The notes beneath the pieces are model-generated. The model saw only the letters and a list, made by a program, of their open reading frames with translations. It had not been told where the DNA came from and did not search any database. This document shows, piece after piece, positions 25,294 through 37,600 of a stretch of 64,000 nt of DNA. The DNA is from Hydractinia symbiolongicarpus (taxonomy: Eukaryota; Cnidaria; Hydrozoa; Anthoathecata; Hydractiniidae), in contig NC_079882.1 of the NCBI RefSeq assembly GCF_029227915.1, positions 7,626,001-7,690,000 on the forward strand, given 5' to 3'. Made by a program: the position numbers and the translations under genes. The stretch's first letter is position 1. The number at the start of each line of letters is the position of its first letter.

Positions 25294-25548
25294 TTTAATT
25301 CGGTCTATTCATTTTATTATTATGCATGTATGTCTATACTATAAACTTCACATTACACTTCACTAACACTTCGATAATAAACAGTCTTGCTATGAAATTG
25401 AACAATAGAATGTTTTCTAGAAATAGAACATTCGAATTCTATGTCTATGTCTATGAAATCGAACAATTATAAAACAAAACTTGTTATTATACTGATACTA
25501 ATGCATACAAAATGTCTAAGTGAAATTCGCTACTTGCTTTTCAAAACT

Positions 25549-25850
25549 AAAGTAAACAACTAAACACGTGCTTTGGTCTGTAAATTATCCCTTGAAGTGA
25601 TTTGAACAATAAATTTTGATCAAACAGAAAGACATTAGGGTGACCCAATACCATACTAAAATTCAACAAAAAAACTTCGCTATTGAGCAGGTTATAGTCA
25701 TTTTTGTGCTGGGTCAATAAATTACCGGTCTGTAATTTGTACAAAGTTTGAATAGTAATATCTTTCGAACGTTACGTTTTGAAGACATGGTTCTTACATT
25801 TTTTTTGATCCACTCGATCTCCTCTTTCCAACGATATATAATATGACTTA
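25549..25850 (-). repeat. Right terminal inverted repeat, inner segment
   Basis: Reverse complement of about 22320-22635. It includes CACGTGCTTTGGTCTG and GATCCACTCGATC. The arm is cut at 25850, where the nested element begins, and resumes near 26717. Confidence 0.9.
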
Positions 25851-26603
25851 TTACCCCACTGTTGAGTATTTTCGAATGTTTACGTTTATTCGAACGTTCT
25901 CGGAAAATTTGATTGGTTTTTTTTTCACGTGACCAGTCTATATGACGCCGTATTAACCGACATCAAAACAAAAACAAAACAAGAAAGTTAATTTAAAGTG
26001 GTAGAAAAATGTCAATTACTCCTTGTTTTCGTGTGGTAGACGATAGTTTATTTGACGATTTAAATGAAATAGACGAATTCATAGCAGGACAACAGTCAAA
26101 AGCTACAAAATATTGTAATACGTTTGCAGCAAACACCTTTTACAGATGCAAATGTCCCCGAAGTTTATGTAGCCCAACACAGTGGTCACAAAAATATTGA
26201 TTCGTTAAGAAATTACAAATCAGCTAGTACCACTCACCGTTACAAAATGTCAAACATCTTGAGCTCAAATAATAACCAACTTGACGTACATAACCAATCG
26301 ACAGCTCTTAATACTTCCAGTTCCACGCAGTCTTCAACCCTCTCTTCATTTTTTTCCGGAGGAAATTTTAACAATTGTACATTTAATTTTAATACGAACA
26401 CTCCACCAGCGAAACGACAAAGAATTGAATTTTAAAACTGTTTTGAAAATATTCTATTTTTAAAAGTTGTGGATGGAATGTCTGTGTACGTTCGAAATAT
26501 AAAGAAAGTTACATGGTTTCCACCTAAGCCTTGTTTTTGTTAAAGACCCCTGGACTCTAAAACCTTTTTTTCATTAATGGTTATGAAATAATCAGTGGGG
26601 TAA
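25851..26603. mobile_element. 753-bp element with tyrosine recombinase pieces, nested in the right inverted repeat
   Basis: TTACCCCACTG at 25851-25861 is the reverse complement of CAGTGGGGTAA at 26593-26603, and TTA flanks both ends (25848-25850, 26604-26606). It splits the right inverted repeat of the 4.8-kb transposon and is therefore younger. It contains fragments of a tyrosine recombinase gene (26009-26435). Crypton-type elements usually lack inverted ends, so the combination is unusual. Confidence 0.65.
26009..26435 (+). pseudogene. Truncated Crypton-like tyrosine recombinase
   Basis: The first part (26009-26200) reads MSITPCFRVVDDSLFDDLNE then FIAGQQSKATKY, like the N-terminal arm of DUF3504/Crypton recombinases. 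In another frame from about 26124, VAQHSGHKNIDSLRNY then KSASTTHRYKMS matches the C-terminal catalytic block (the GHK histidine and the nucleophile tyrosine) of that family, followed by a Ser/Asn-rich tail ending KRQRIEF. The central catalytic domain is missing and the frame changes at the join, so this is an internal deletion derivative. Confidence 0.65.
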
Positions 26604-26716
26604 TTAACCCTTAACCCTCTGTCACTCGCATGGACCTCACTGCGTTCGGTCCATGACGTCATGACCTCGGTCTATATTTTCCCGTATAGACCGGCTAAAC
26701 GGTTAATAAGTCATTA
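26604..26716. other. Extra segment between the nested element and the resumed inverted repeat
   Basis: This 113-bp piece has no counterpart in the left arm. It holds CATGGACC, then TCGGTCCATGACGTCATGACC, and the pairing TCTATA to TATAGA near 26672-26694. GACTTATTA (25844-25852) and TAATAAGTC near 26705-26713 are inverted copies, so the insertion may really extend to about 26713. Confidence 0.4.
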
Positions 26717-26914
26717 ATATAAATGTGAAATTATTTTTTTGCTGACTGTAAAAGTGATGACGTCATCTAATTTGGTCCGATGGGACAAAAAATTTTGCCA
26801 CCCATATTTTTTTGGTAATTTGGGACCTAAGGAACAACTTTAAATCAAAAAATCACTTTTAACACACATGTGCACACGAAGCTTTATATCAGAACATAGC
26901 AGCCCTCACTATTA

Positions 26915-27994
26915 CACTCCTGGTTTTAATTTTTTTCAAAACATTTAAACTGGTTTGAACTAGTTTTAAAGTATTAGTATCAGCTACTAATGGTTTCAAA
27001 TAAGCAACAACTTGTGCGCACTATATTTATAAAAGTGCTTAACGCTATCTTGCAGAAGGATATGGCTTACAACCGAGCTGTGGCTATGCACAAGTCAAAA
27101 ACCAACAGCCGTTCCGTAACCCCTTTAAGCAATGTTGAGAAAAAAAAGATGAAGAAGCTTCATAAACTATCTCGCTTTAAAAAGGTGCAACAGTGACACA
27201 CTAAATCCTGTTTTTTAATTCACACTTGGAAAAACCAAAAGTAGTGTATGCTACTTGGGATGTGACCACAAATCAAGATAGGTAATGAAGCCTATTATAT
27301 GACTCTGGTCTGTTGCTAAAAGAATTTTTAGGACACGTTAAAAACTTAAGATGTTAAAACAGGCTAGATGTAGCGACTAAGTTTGCGCAAACTTAAAGGA
27401 GCTTAGTTAGGGGCGACCAGTGATATTTAAGAAAAATAATTCAAAAATATGATGCTTAACGGTAGACGCACAATGGCCAGCCTGCTTAGAATTTTGATAT
27501 TTTTGTACAAAAAAGTGTGTAATAGATTTTAAAGTATATATATACGGAAAACTTAATGCACCCGGCCAATCACCTGGACGTTGTGTGTTCATTATTTTAA
27601 GAAATTAACATTTTTTTTTGCGTTCGCGAAAGGTTAATCCACATGCGAAAAAATTGTCCGCTGTTAGACATCGCGAGCATTAATCAACGCGAAAATAAAT
27701 CCACTTCGTTAAGGATTATTTTTTGCTGATTCAAATCCCCCTAGAAGAAATTTGTCTAAAATAAAACTTATGCTTCGCGAATCCAGGCTAAAAACAACCA
27801 AAAAGTATATTAAGATGCAAATGAAGAAAATCGGACTTTATAACGCACACACGCCTTAGGAAAGGTAATTGATAAAATAAACGCAAACATAACAACATTG
27901 GAGCAAAATTTTATAACAACACAAATAAATATTAATGAATCATTAATGTATGACTTATATGTGAAAATATCATGAAATATGATCTCGTTTAACA
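26915..27994. other. Non-coding stretch between the transposon and the adenosine deaminase gene
   Basis: Contains a basic 68-codon frame (26990-27196) without recognisable family and an eroded GCGAAA-rich repeat patch (27615-27780). No RNA gene was seen. Confidence 0.4.
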
Positions 27995-29173
27995 TCAAAA
28001 TCCTAGTGCGTTAAGTTCATGGAGATATTTCTCTGTCCACAAGCTAATACTTTTATCAGCCAGCTGCTTTGAGTTCTGACTAAATCCGTGCGAATATCCG
28101 TTCGCAACAATCGCCGCAAGATCTTGCGGTTTTACTCCACAGTCAAGAAGAGCACGAACGTACTCGTTCGTAGGGTCAGGAGTACCGACAATATTGTTTC
28201 CTGATAGCAATAAATTATCACAGTTCAGTCCAGCAACAGGGATATTATGGGACAACATAAAATTCACTGGATGTTGAGAGAAACTCTCGCATTTGTCAGG
28301 GTGATTACAGTTGGCTGTTAAGCAGACCTCCACCGATATCCCTTTATGACACATTTCTTGAATAAGTTGATTAGATGCTGACGTTATAGCTAAAGCATGT
28401 CCAATTCTATTTACACCAATTTCAAGAGCCAATTGCAAGTTTTCTAACATTGACGGGAACTTCTCTGCCTTTCCTTCCCCAGCATGCACTGTAATTTTGA
28501 TCCCAGCATTCTTTGCAGCGACTAAAACATCTTTAAATATACACAACGAATACGTCTTCTCATCACCGGCAATATCAATCCCAAGAACTCCATCAACACT
28601 TTGCGCTATTTTCAAGATATTCTCCGCATGCTGAACAGGGTAAGATCGTAATAAACACAAAATTACTCCACCCTCGGTTAAACGACCCTTTGTCGTCAAT
28701 TCTTTCTTTGCATCGTTGAAACCGTTTATTACGCTCCATACAGCATCGAGCTCCGTTAATCCTAAGTTTGTATGTAACACAGGGGCGAATCGGATTTCAA
28801 TGTAATTCACATTATGTTCATCGTGCAATGATGTTACCAGTTCGTACGTGGCGTCACGGAGGTCTTCTTTTGTTTGCAAAAACTGATTACAAATATCAAA
28901 TATTCTCCAATTCGAATTCTTCTCAACGACGTTTCCTTCTCCAACTTGTTTTTCTTTAAGATCCATTAGCCAGCTACGCAACTCGTCGTGGGAACCTGGT
29001 TCCCAACCATCATTAGAAAATAAAAACGACGCCCGCTCCGGGTTTGTTTTTTTCATACGTGTAATTGATCGACGAATAAAATTGTATGAGAGGGAACCAT
29101 CCAGATGCAGATGGAGCTGCGGTTTTGGAGCACTTTTGAGTAATTCATACAACTGTTCTCTTTTAATTTCCAT
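27995..29173 (-). CDS. Adenosine deaminase-like metal-dependent hydrolase, intronless, 392 aa
   Basis: An amidohydrolase-fold protein of the adenosine/AMP deaminase family, expected to convert adenosine (or a related 6-aminopurine nucleoside) to inosine with one zinc ion. Visible motifs: PKPQLHLHLDGSL with zinc ligands H21 and H23; HAGEG near residue 230 (zinc ligand and catalytic glutamate); RIGHAL (catalytic histidine region); and LNCDNLLLSG near residue 318. In classic animal ADA the last motif is TDDP; here the second Asp is Asn, a form I associate with actinobacterial-type ADAs. The length fits the family and no signal peptide is seen, so it is probably cytosolic. The coding region is one exon. 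A good acceptor (TTTCTTTAG at about 29181-29190) just upstream suggests an intron in the 5' untranslated region, so it is expressed as a eukaryotic gene. Substrate choice and bacterial ancestry are inference. Confidence 0.85.
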   Translation of the reverse strand: MEIKREQLYELLKSAPKPQLHLHLDGSLSYNFIRRSITRMKKTNPERASFLFSNDGWEPGSHDELRSWLMDLKEKQVGEGNVVEKNSNWRIFDICNQFLQTKEDLRDATYELVTSLHDEHNVNYIEIRFAPVLHTNLGLTELDAVWSVINGFNDAKKELTTKGRLTEGGVILCLLRSYPVQHAENILKIAQSVDGVLGIDIAGDEKTYSLCIFKDVLVAAKNAGIKITVHAGEGKAEKFPSMLENLQLALEIGVNRIGHALAITSASNQLIQEMCHKGISVEVCLTANCNHPDKCESFSQHPVNFMLSHNIPVAGLNCDNLLLSGNNIVGTPDPTNEYVRALLDCGVKPQDLAAIVANGYSHGFSQNSKQLADKSISLWTEKYLHELNALGF

Positions 29174-30749
29174 TGTACTGCTAAAGAAATAAAATATATT
29201 GTTTTCAAAGCAACCTTATTTCAAATAAAAATGGATAATACAGAACCATACATGAAATTAACAAATTCTCTACTTAATATAAAAATTGCAACTCAACGAA
29301 AACTGAAAAAATCCAGAGTTCGTGTCATCTAATCTTTCAGGCAGTTTTTAATTTACTCACTTTTTAACGATAAGGCAGACCGGGTAACATTTGATACTAT
29401 ATACTACGGCGAACGCCCACTAAATCAACATAATCGTTCTAGGCATTGATCTTTTCCAGTTAGTATCTATATTTTTATACACTTTAGTTGGATGTGGTCA
29501 CGAGGGGCACGTAATATAGACGTTTCGTTTTTTGTCCTTTTACATTCTATTTGTTCATGACATTCAATTCCCTAAAACACATGACGTAGTAATCCAAATA
29601 AACAGAGGAAATGCTCAAACGAACAGAATTAATGGAAATTCGAATGAAAAAAAGGTTTTCGAATTACTGTATATATCTATATATTGTAACAAAATTTACG
29701 TGACAAAATCAGATTTTGATACTCCATAAGGAACATTTCGTTCACAACGAACATTTCGAACACAACGTTTCACAATAAACAAAAAAGTGATGCTGAATCC
29801 GATCGTAAAAAAGGGACTATTTTCCGGTTTTAATTGATCAAAGTAGGCTAAACCAAATTATTCGAAGGAAAACCATGAAAATGTTTTAAAATTTAAAAAC
29901 ACGTCCACAATTTAAAAGTTTAGAAGTTTCAAAAAATAATAATAATCTAAGCATATAAAATTTACAGAAATTGTTTTTAAAATAACTCATTGTCCAAACC
30001 GTTTGTAAACATTCAAAAACTTCGGTACAATTCTTAGAGACATTGACCAATACTTCTATATAATTAACAAATAACAAATCAGTCATTAATAAGTATCTTA
30101 GTAGCACAGTGTTTGAAAAAGCCAACTATCATGCTACCATTACTCGTAAATTCCTTTATTTTTCCCCATTCTGAAAATGAGTATTTATCTTCGCAAGCAT
30201 CTATCTTAATTACGCAATCAAATCAACTATGAAAGCTGAGTAAGGTTTTTTATTACTTCAAAAATAGTAGAAAAGTGAGATATTTCCACATATAAACAAA
30301 ATCAACAAAAATTCAACTTCGTATTAATGTCATGGCGAAAAAAATTATACAAGATATATCAATAAATATAAAAGCATGAAGAAGCCATCGTTTTCGTGTG
30401 TTTATCACAAGAATGAATAGATAAATAGATTAAAAGTTCTCATAAAAAAACATTTCAAAATTTGCAAACACAAATTTATCTTTAAATTTTTCATTCTGCA
30501 TCATTAAACAAAACTATTAGAAAGTAACTGTAACTTTTTTTCTACCCGCACGTTGTCATGAACATTATTTGGTTTCGCGAAAACAAGTAACATTATTGAC
30601 CACGTCATGTCAACTAAAAAAATATATCAATAAATGAAAAATCTATAGTCAAAACAATATGTAATTTTTTTTTTAAAAAAAAGAACAACAACTCTTTTGG
30701 TGAAATAATTCTTAAAGCTTGCCTCCAGAGAAAAATCAAGTTGACTTAA
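29174..30749. other. 5' flank of the adenosine deaminase gene, no gene seen
   Basis: AT-rich DNA with no convincing frame. It probably contains the untranslated first exon and promoter of the minus-strand deaminase gene, but no specific element was recognised. Confidence 0.4.
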
Positions 30750-31685
30750 ACCGATTCAACAACAACAACTAAAACCTTCTCCAATTTAACATTCGACACC
30801 AACTAAAACTTCTCCAATTTAACAACTGACAACAACTAAAACCTTCTCCAATTTAACAACTGACAACAACTAAAGCCTTCTAACAACTGACAACAACTAA
30901 AACCTTCTCCAATTTAACAACTGACAACAACTAAAGCCTTCTCCAATTTAACAACTGACAACAACTAAAGCCTTCTCCAGTTAAACAACTGACAACAATT
31001 AAAGCCTTCTCCAATTTAACAACTGATAACAACTAAAGCCTTCTTCAATTTAACAACTGACAACAACTAAAAACTTCTCCAATTTAACAACTGACAACAA
31101 CTAAAGCCTTCTAACAACTGACAACAACTAAAGCCTTCTCAATTTAACATTAGACACCAACTAAAACCTTTTATCCAATTTAACAACTGACAACAACTAA
31201 AGCCTTCTTCAATTTAACAACTGATAACAACTAAAACCTTCTCAATTTAACAACTGACAATAACTAAAACCTTCTTCAATTTAACAACTGATAACAACTA
31301 AAACCTATTCCAATTTAACAACTGACAACAACTAAAGCCTTCTCAATTTAACATTAGACACCAACTAAAACCTTTTCTCCAATTTAACAACTGACAACAA
31401 CTAAAGCCTTCTCCAATTTAACAACTGACAACAACTAAAACCTTCTCCAATTTAACAACAGACAACAACTAAAACCTTCTTCAATTTAACAACAGACAAC
31501 AACTAAAACCTATTCCAATTTAACAACTGACAACAACTAAAACCTATTCCAATTTAACAACTGACAACAACTAAAGCCTTCTCAATTTAACATTAGACAC
31601 CAACAAAAACCTTTTCTCCAATTTAACAACTGACAACAACTAAAACCTTCTCCAATTTAGCAACTGACAACAACTAAAACCTTCT
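30750..31685. repeat. 34-bp minisatellite, about 27 units
   Basis: Tandem copies of AATTTAACAACTGACAACAA followed by CTAAAACCTTCTCC. Some units are truncated and some carry AAAGCC for AAAACC. A distinct variant with ATTAGACACC (ATTCGACACC in the first) recurs at 30790, 31149, 31353 and 31592. The last two spacings are about 6 and 7 units, a hint of higher-order duplication. There are stops in every frame and no coding use. Confidence 0.95.
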
Positions 31686-34600
31686 TAGAAAAGATATATA
31701 ATCTATATCTATATTTAAAAAAGCTTTTCAATAATACTTTTAGTGTGTTTAGAAACGGTCACAGACTTAAAATCTGATTTAAATTCTAAAAATATAAATA
31801 ATGTACCTGTAAGTAAAACTTAAAGTCTCAGTTGTTCTTCTGGAGTAGATAAAGCATCAACATTCAGTGCCGATTAAGAAACTCTGATGACTTTCTATAA
31901 TAAAAATGGAATTACACTTAGTTTGGTCATCAATTATTGAAAAACCATCTTTTCAAAGAAATTATCAAGATTATGAAGAAGGATTCTCGAACAGCAATAA
32001 AAAAAGAATTAACAGCTAAACGATCAGTGTAATCTGACTGTTTAATTTGTAATCCAAAAACTCACTGTGCAAACAGTAAAGAACTAATCAAACGTTTTTT
32101 ATTGTTTAGACAGTGTCAATGAAAGGTACCATGCATATCTTTCCACGCTTGTTAAGCTTTTACAGCTATCCGTATCTTTATTAGAAAACTGATAAAACAA
32201 AACAATTTGGTTTAATCTCACCATACTATACTTGCAGAAAAATTCATATATACTAGAAAGCATGAAGTTCAAATTTCTCATGAAGAATACAAAGAGAAAT
32301 ACAACAGCAAACAGATAGGAATTAGTAACCAAGTGAATTTTATTTGGTTTGCAACACGGTCTTGTCTGAAAGCTCTACATGTTTAAACAATTCAATCGAA
32401 ATTGATTGACATAAAAATTACTCTGATTTGGTTCTATGTGGATATTACGCCACTTAGGGCAACATTTCATATTTTCTTGATCACAAATAGCTAGCTGTTG
32501 GCATAACTTTTTTGCATGATGGCAAGTCTCACGGTAAGATTACCACAAAGATACACTGTTTGACTAGGTTTAGAGATTAGAGACTTTTATTGCACAAAAT
32601 CACATAAAATAATAGTGTGGTATAAATACTAAATTTATGCAAAAGTGTGTTTAAATTGATGTTGAAAATGTCTTGTAGAAGAAGTGAACTGACATAGTGT
32701 CAACAAAATTTTTTGAAAAGCGTTTGAGAAATGGGTTGTAAGGTGATTTGATCACCTTGCTCTTTATCAGTGTTTTGTTCACTTATGTTAATTAACACCA
32801 TAGTATTTTGTAATTGCAATTCTGACGACGTTGATTTAGCTAATAATCTTGTTCTTGTGATTATTTAGTTTTTTTCATATTTTTCTTTCTTTATGTCTTT
32901 CTAACATAAAAACACATCAAAGAGTCTCCGTAATTGTCACAAATTATGCACCCATGTTCATTGACTGTTCCAGCAGGTTAAAGAGTATAAACTTGCGCTG
33001 TGAGAAAACAAATCATGATATTTCTGTGTCAATATTTCCCAAGTACCTTTGGACATTAATCACTTTTTCGATTCATTTATTATTAATTCCAACTTAAACT
33101 TGAAAAAGGTGTAAAATGAAACTATTTATTGCCTTGTAACATAGGTGGATTTCCATTTGATTGTGAACAAGATTAAACTGCACCAAACTTTTTTTTACTG
33201 TCTTTAAGGATGTTTTTCAAGATTTGTTGCTATCATTTTTGCCATATTATATAGTTCATAAACACACAGGCGCACGGTAAAAAAACCCAATATAAGCATT
33301 GTAAATAAAAAAGAGACAACTAAATATACCATTGGCCAACATTCACACAGAAATGTCTATATTATAAGGTTTTCAAAGATATGCAATTAAGTTTTTCAGG
33401 ATTACCTAGTTTGACATATTTTTAGGCGTTTTCAAGTTCTGGCACCCCGTATAGGTTTGATTAATATGTTTATATTGCACACCGTACAGCTGTCAACAAA
33501 AATTTAATGAATGCAGTACATTCTACAAGAATGTTTGAATATTCTTCATTTAATTGCTGTAACAGTTATGGTAATTTAATTCTAATTAAGACCCTTAATA
33601 AGAAATATATGACATACAATGTATGTTTGTTTGTTTCCTTGGATTCCATTTAAAATATGTTGGTAAAAATCAGTTTAACATCATAAAATGTTTGAATAGC
33701 AGCATAAAAACAGAATTTACTAAATCTGTAACAGAATAAATACCGGTTACTTCATCTTGATCTTTGTGCAAGTATCTTGAACATGGTAACAAAAACTGCA
33801 AGAGCGATGAAAAGTATCTTGTCTCTTTGCTATGCTGGATTGTAGCAGCTATGGCAATTGGTAATTAATGAAAAAAAGAGATCACATAGTTGATTTACAT
33901 ACTTCATATGCATTGTTTGCATCAGCCTTTTTGGTGCAGAGTAAACAGGGTGTCAAATTTTGTTTTTGGAAGAAAGAGGATGGAAAAAGTTTATAGGTTT
34001 TTAAAAAACCCAATAAACAGGTCAAAAGGTGTCAAATTAAGCAGGGTGTATGAGAAAGAATAAAAAAGCACCACCAATAATTATACAAATAATTTTATTA
34101 ACAAATCAGGAGATATAAAAATATATCTTTTTGGTACAAAACGCATTAAAAATACATTTTCTCCAATATATGCTATTTTTTGACTGAGGCATCAAAACTC
34201 AAATACTAAAAATACAAGAGAGGTAGTTCTAAGAAGCCTTTTTAGAGAAAGGTGTAGAAAAAGGAGGGGAGGGGGTGGGTGTGGTACTCTGCACCTAAGG
34301 ACCCTGATATCATTTTTATCACAAGGAAATGAATTAACAACATCATTTGTTTACTGAACACTTTACTTGAATAAGTACAGTTAATCCTGTATCGTGAGTC
34401 AAAACAAAGTGTTTTTATCAGTCAATGCTTGTGAGATAATTTTCCATTTTGAAATTAAGTGATAGATAACAAATTTCGTGAAATTTTATGGCTATATCAT
34501 CTCCCATCTAAATTTACCTTAGTTGGAACATTAATTTCACGATCCTGTCATAGTACAAGCTTAGTGCTTTATTTTTAAGAATTAGTCATGGTTGAAAATT

Positions 34601-37600
34601 TTCTTTTCCTTTTTCCCTCGACCCTATTTCTACTGGGAGCATGGGCCATTATTAAAAAAAATAAAAAGGCCCTAAAGTCAAACATGTTGTTGAACTTATG
34701 TTATATAGCTTAGAATATAAATTAACAAGTCTTTCCATTCTTTTTACCAGGATTTAATTGTGCTGCAAAAATTAAGAAGTCAAAAAATGATCAGTAAATA
34801 TATACCTTATACTCTTCATCAAAGTGTAAACCATTATAAGACATGAATAGATTAACATAGAAATTCATGCCAACATAGCAATTGTTTGCTTGTCTCCACA
34901 AAAAGTCTAGCTAATATTAAGAGTGAATTGGTAAGTTATAAGATGACATAAAGTTTTTACAAAATTGCCATCTTGGCAGAAAATGCTATGTTAGTCAATT
35001 CACCTTAACAGTATCTATACATTTAAAAAGTTGGAATACGTATTTAAAAACAGGTACAAAAATCTTTTTAACAACAAATTCACATTTTAGAAAATTCACA
35101 CAGCTTTTAAATAAAATTGAAAAACTTGTTAAACTACTTCAATACCTTTATAACATAAGTCTTCACTTTTCAATTTGGGATTACAAATTGATGGTGCTGC
35201 AAAACACAACTTTTTAATATTGAAGTAGGAAACATAAAAAAAGGGAATTTTAATTTAATTGGAATAAAAAAAATACATTTAGCACTTTCTTATATATGAA
35301 TTTCTGAATCACTTTTTGATCACCCCCAAATTTGTGACAAATAACAGAAAAAAAAGCTGATGTCAATATAATTTAAAATATAATAATTTATTCCAACTTT
35401 TACACACTGAACTTTGGGCCAGATTATTCTATGAATAATGTATTACCAAGGACAGAAGTTATGGAGAAACAACACAACCATTCCACCCCAAAAAATCTAA
35501 CCCTAACAGTAATAGAGAACAATTTTTTTCTTGGATAAATACTTTCCCTCATGGATTGTAATTAACTTTGCTGTGATTGCAAATAATTGGCTATGATTAC
35601 AAATTACTCATGGAATTTCTATAATAGGTTATTGCACCTGGTGTATATTGTTACAGGAAATGAATTTTACAAGAGGAAATTCTACATTGACATGTCAACT
35701 ATCATTTTCTTAAGGTATGATAAAAACTATTACGTTTCTTAGAAGAATAATGCTTATAAGCATATTCAGGCTCGGATAGGGGAATTCTTTAAGCACATAC
35801 AAGCATATTGCTTAGTCTTGGCGAGGGCTCACTGTCTGGACTTAGTCTTGCGTAATTACATGTTTAGTTTTGTGGCTGTTTTTTAAAACTAAAAACAGGG
35901 CCATTTCATCTTATCCATGTAATGTCTAAATTTTCAATTTTTTTCTCCTATAAGCTTAACCTAAGCATACTTTAAGCCCGATTGTGTTTTTCACATAAGC
36001 ATATCCCAGCTTGATTTCGAATTTTCCCTCCTTAAAAGACATACAGAATTATTTTTGATCAGCAACGTTCAGTAGCAATAGGTGCAATTTTTATTAATTT
36101 TTTCTTTATACATATATTGTATATTTTTCCTATATTTTTCTTCATCATAACATGACACAATAATAGTTTCCATGACGATAAAATCTGAATTTAGGATACC
36201 TACGTGTGGTGAAATTTATAACCGCTAACAACCTATCATATATAACAAAATTCAAGAGTAATTTATTATTTTAGCAAATTGTTGGAAAGAACAACAATGT
36301 CAATTCCAGTCCACAAGTGAAAGTGCAAGAGAAAAGCCATAACGTTGATAAACTTTGCATGTGTAACATTATTAGACACCACAAATGGAAGTGAAAGTTG
36401 GTTATTGTATTATAACATTGACGTTCTACACTAAATAATGTGTGAAAGAACTAGTTGTCGTAGCTTGAGTCACCTTGCATGGATCTTTGTTAGCATTTGC
36501 TTCCTGCAATTATCATACATCTGTTTCACAGGTAGTTCTCACTTGACTACTCATTGAAAAATATGTAGGTTATTCCCTTGATATGGTTAGGTAATATTAA
36601 TTAAGTATAATCATACTGAAAACGAACATATGCTTCGAAAATTAATTTTAATGGCTTTGTACTGGATGAAAATCCTTGTCTCATTTAAAATCATATTTCG
36701 AGGAACAAGCATTATTTTTTTAAAGTACACAATATTTTATATTGCAATAGTAGAAAATATATGATATGACTGTAATAGTAGGAAATACATGTAGACGTAA
36801 GATAAGGTCCATCCTTTAGGACAATTTGTGTGAAAATACTTACTATACATACTAATAGCTAGAGGATTATACATACCTGCACCGATGAAGCCATATCTTC
36901 TCATAGTCTTCATAAAATACCTTTTTACTTGAACTGTTTATGGTTTTCGGAATCTTGTGTTAGGTAGCTTTGCAAATGGTATATGCATAGTACATACGAA
37001 AGTTTAGTTACTTTAAAATAATCAAATGCCATAAATTAGAAATCTTGTTGTACCAGAAAACTTCAAAGGTCATAACTTATTTGCAAAGTTAAAAATGTGA
37101 ATTTATTTTCGTGATCGCTTTTTTTCGAAGTTTCTTGTCGCTTAAGAAAAGGAAAAATTTTTTTTTTGCCATGATACTTAGCGATTACGGTTTTTCAAAT
37201 GCTGATGTCAGCAGCAAGGATCTCTCAATTAAATAATGTTCACGTAGTCTGATGCTGATAGAAATGGAAAAACGGTTGCACAATGTAACCAAAAAAACAA
37301 AATAGACTTTATTTAGTCAGAAATTACACAAAAAGTTAAGATGTAGGTAATATAACTTTGCATTTTTAAAATATTTTGTTAGTTACGTAACCAGCCAGCG
37401 ATATATCATGTTTAAACGTTTTATGTAAAATTAGAAAGTACCAGTTGATATAGAAGTTGAGAGTCTTCTAAGTAAGTGAAAGATGTTATGGACAATTTAC
37501 TTCTATTTTCTCTTCTCAATTTAGGTAGCCTGTCATGTCGTAAGCCCACATGTGTGTACCATTGCAATGTGACTTTTGCTGTTGTGAGTAACACAAAGAA

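Larger units (their letters stand above)
22137..26911. mobile_element. 4.8-kb DNA transposon with long terminal inverted repeats and TTA duplication
   Basis: Ends are TAGTGAGGGC at 22137 and GCCCTCACTA ending at 26911, each flanked by TTA (22134-22136, 26912-26914). The inverted repeats are about 500 bp: 22137-22635 pairs with 25549-25850 plus about 26717-26911. The right arm is split by a later insertion. The only long gene is the 820-codon minus-strand protein at 22724-25293. The left arm has an extra 17-bp tandem copy of ACAGACCAGTAATTTAC near 22590. The reading frame is open, so the copy may be young. The TTA duplication recalls PIF/Harbinger, but the protein is not an obvious Harbinger nuclease, so the superfamily is left open. 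Confidence 0.85.

Noticed and set aside
26990-27196. Basic 68-codon frame (KKKMKKLHKLSRFKKVQQ) near the 4.8-kb transposon
   Set aside because: It is short and lysine-rich, as expected in A-rich DNA. No family was recognised and no upstream exon could be joined with confidence.
30750-31685. CRISPR-like array
   Set aside because: Units are directly adjacent tandem repeats without unique spacers, and the genome is eukaryotic.
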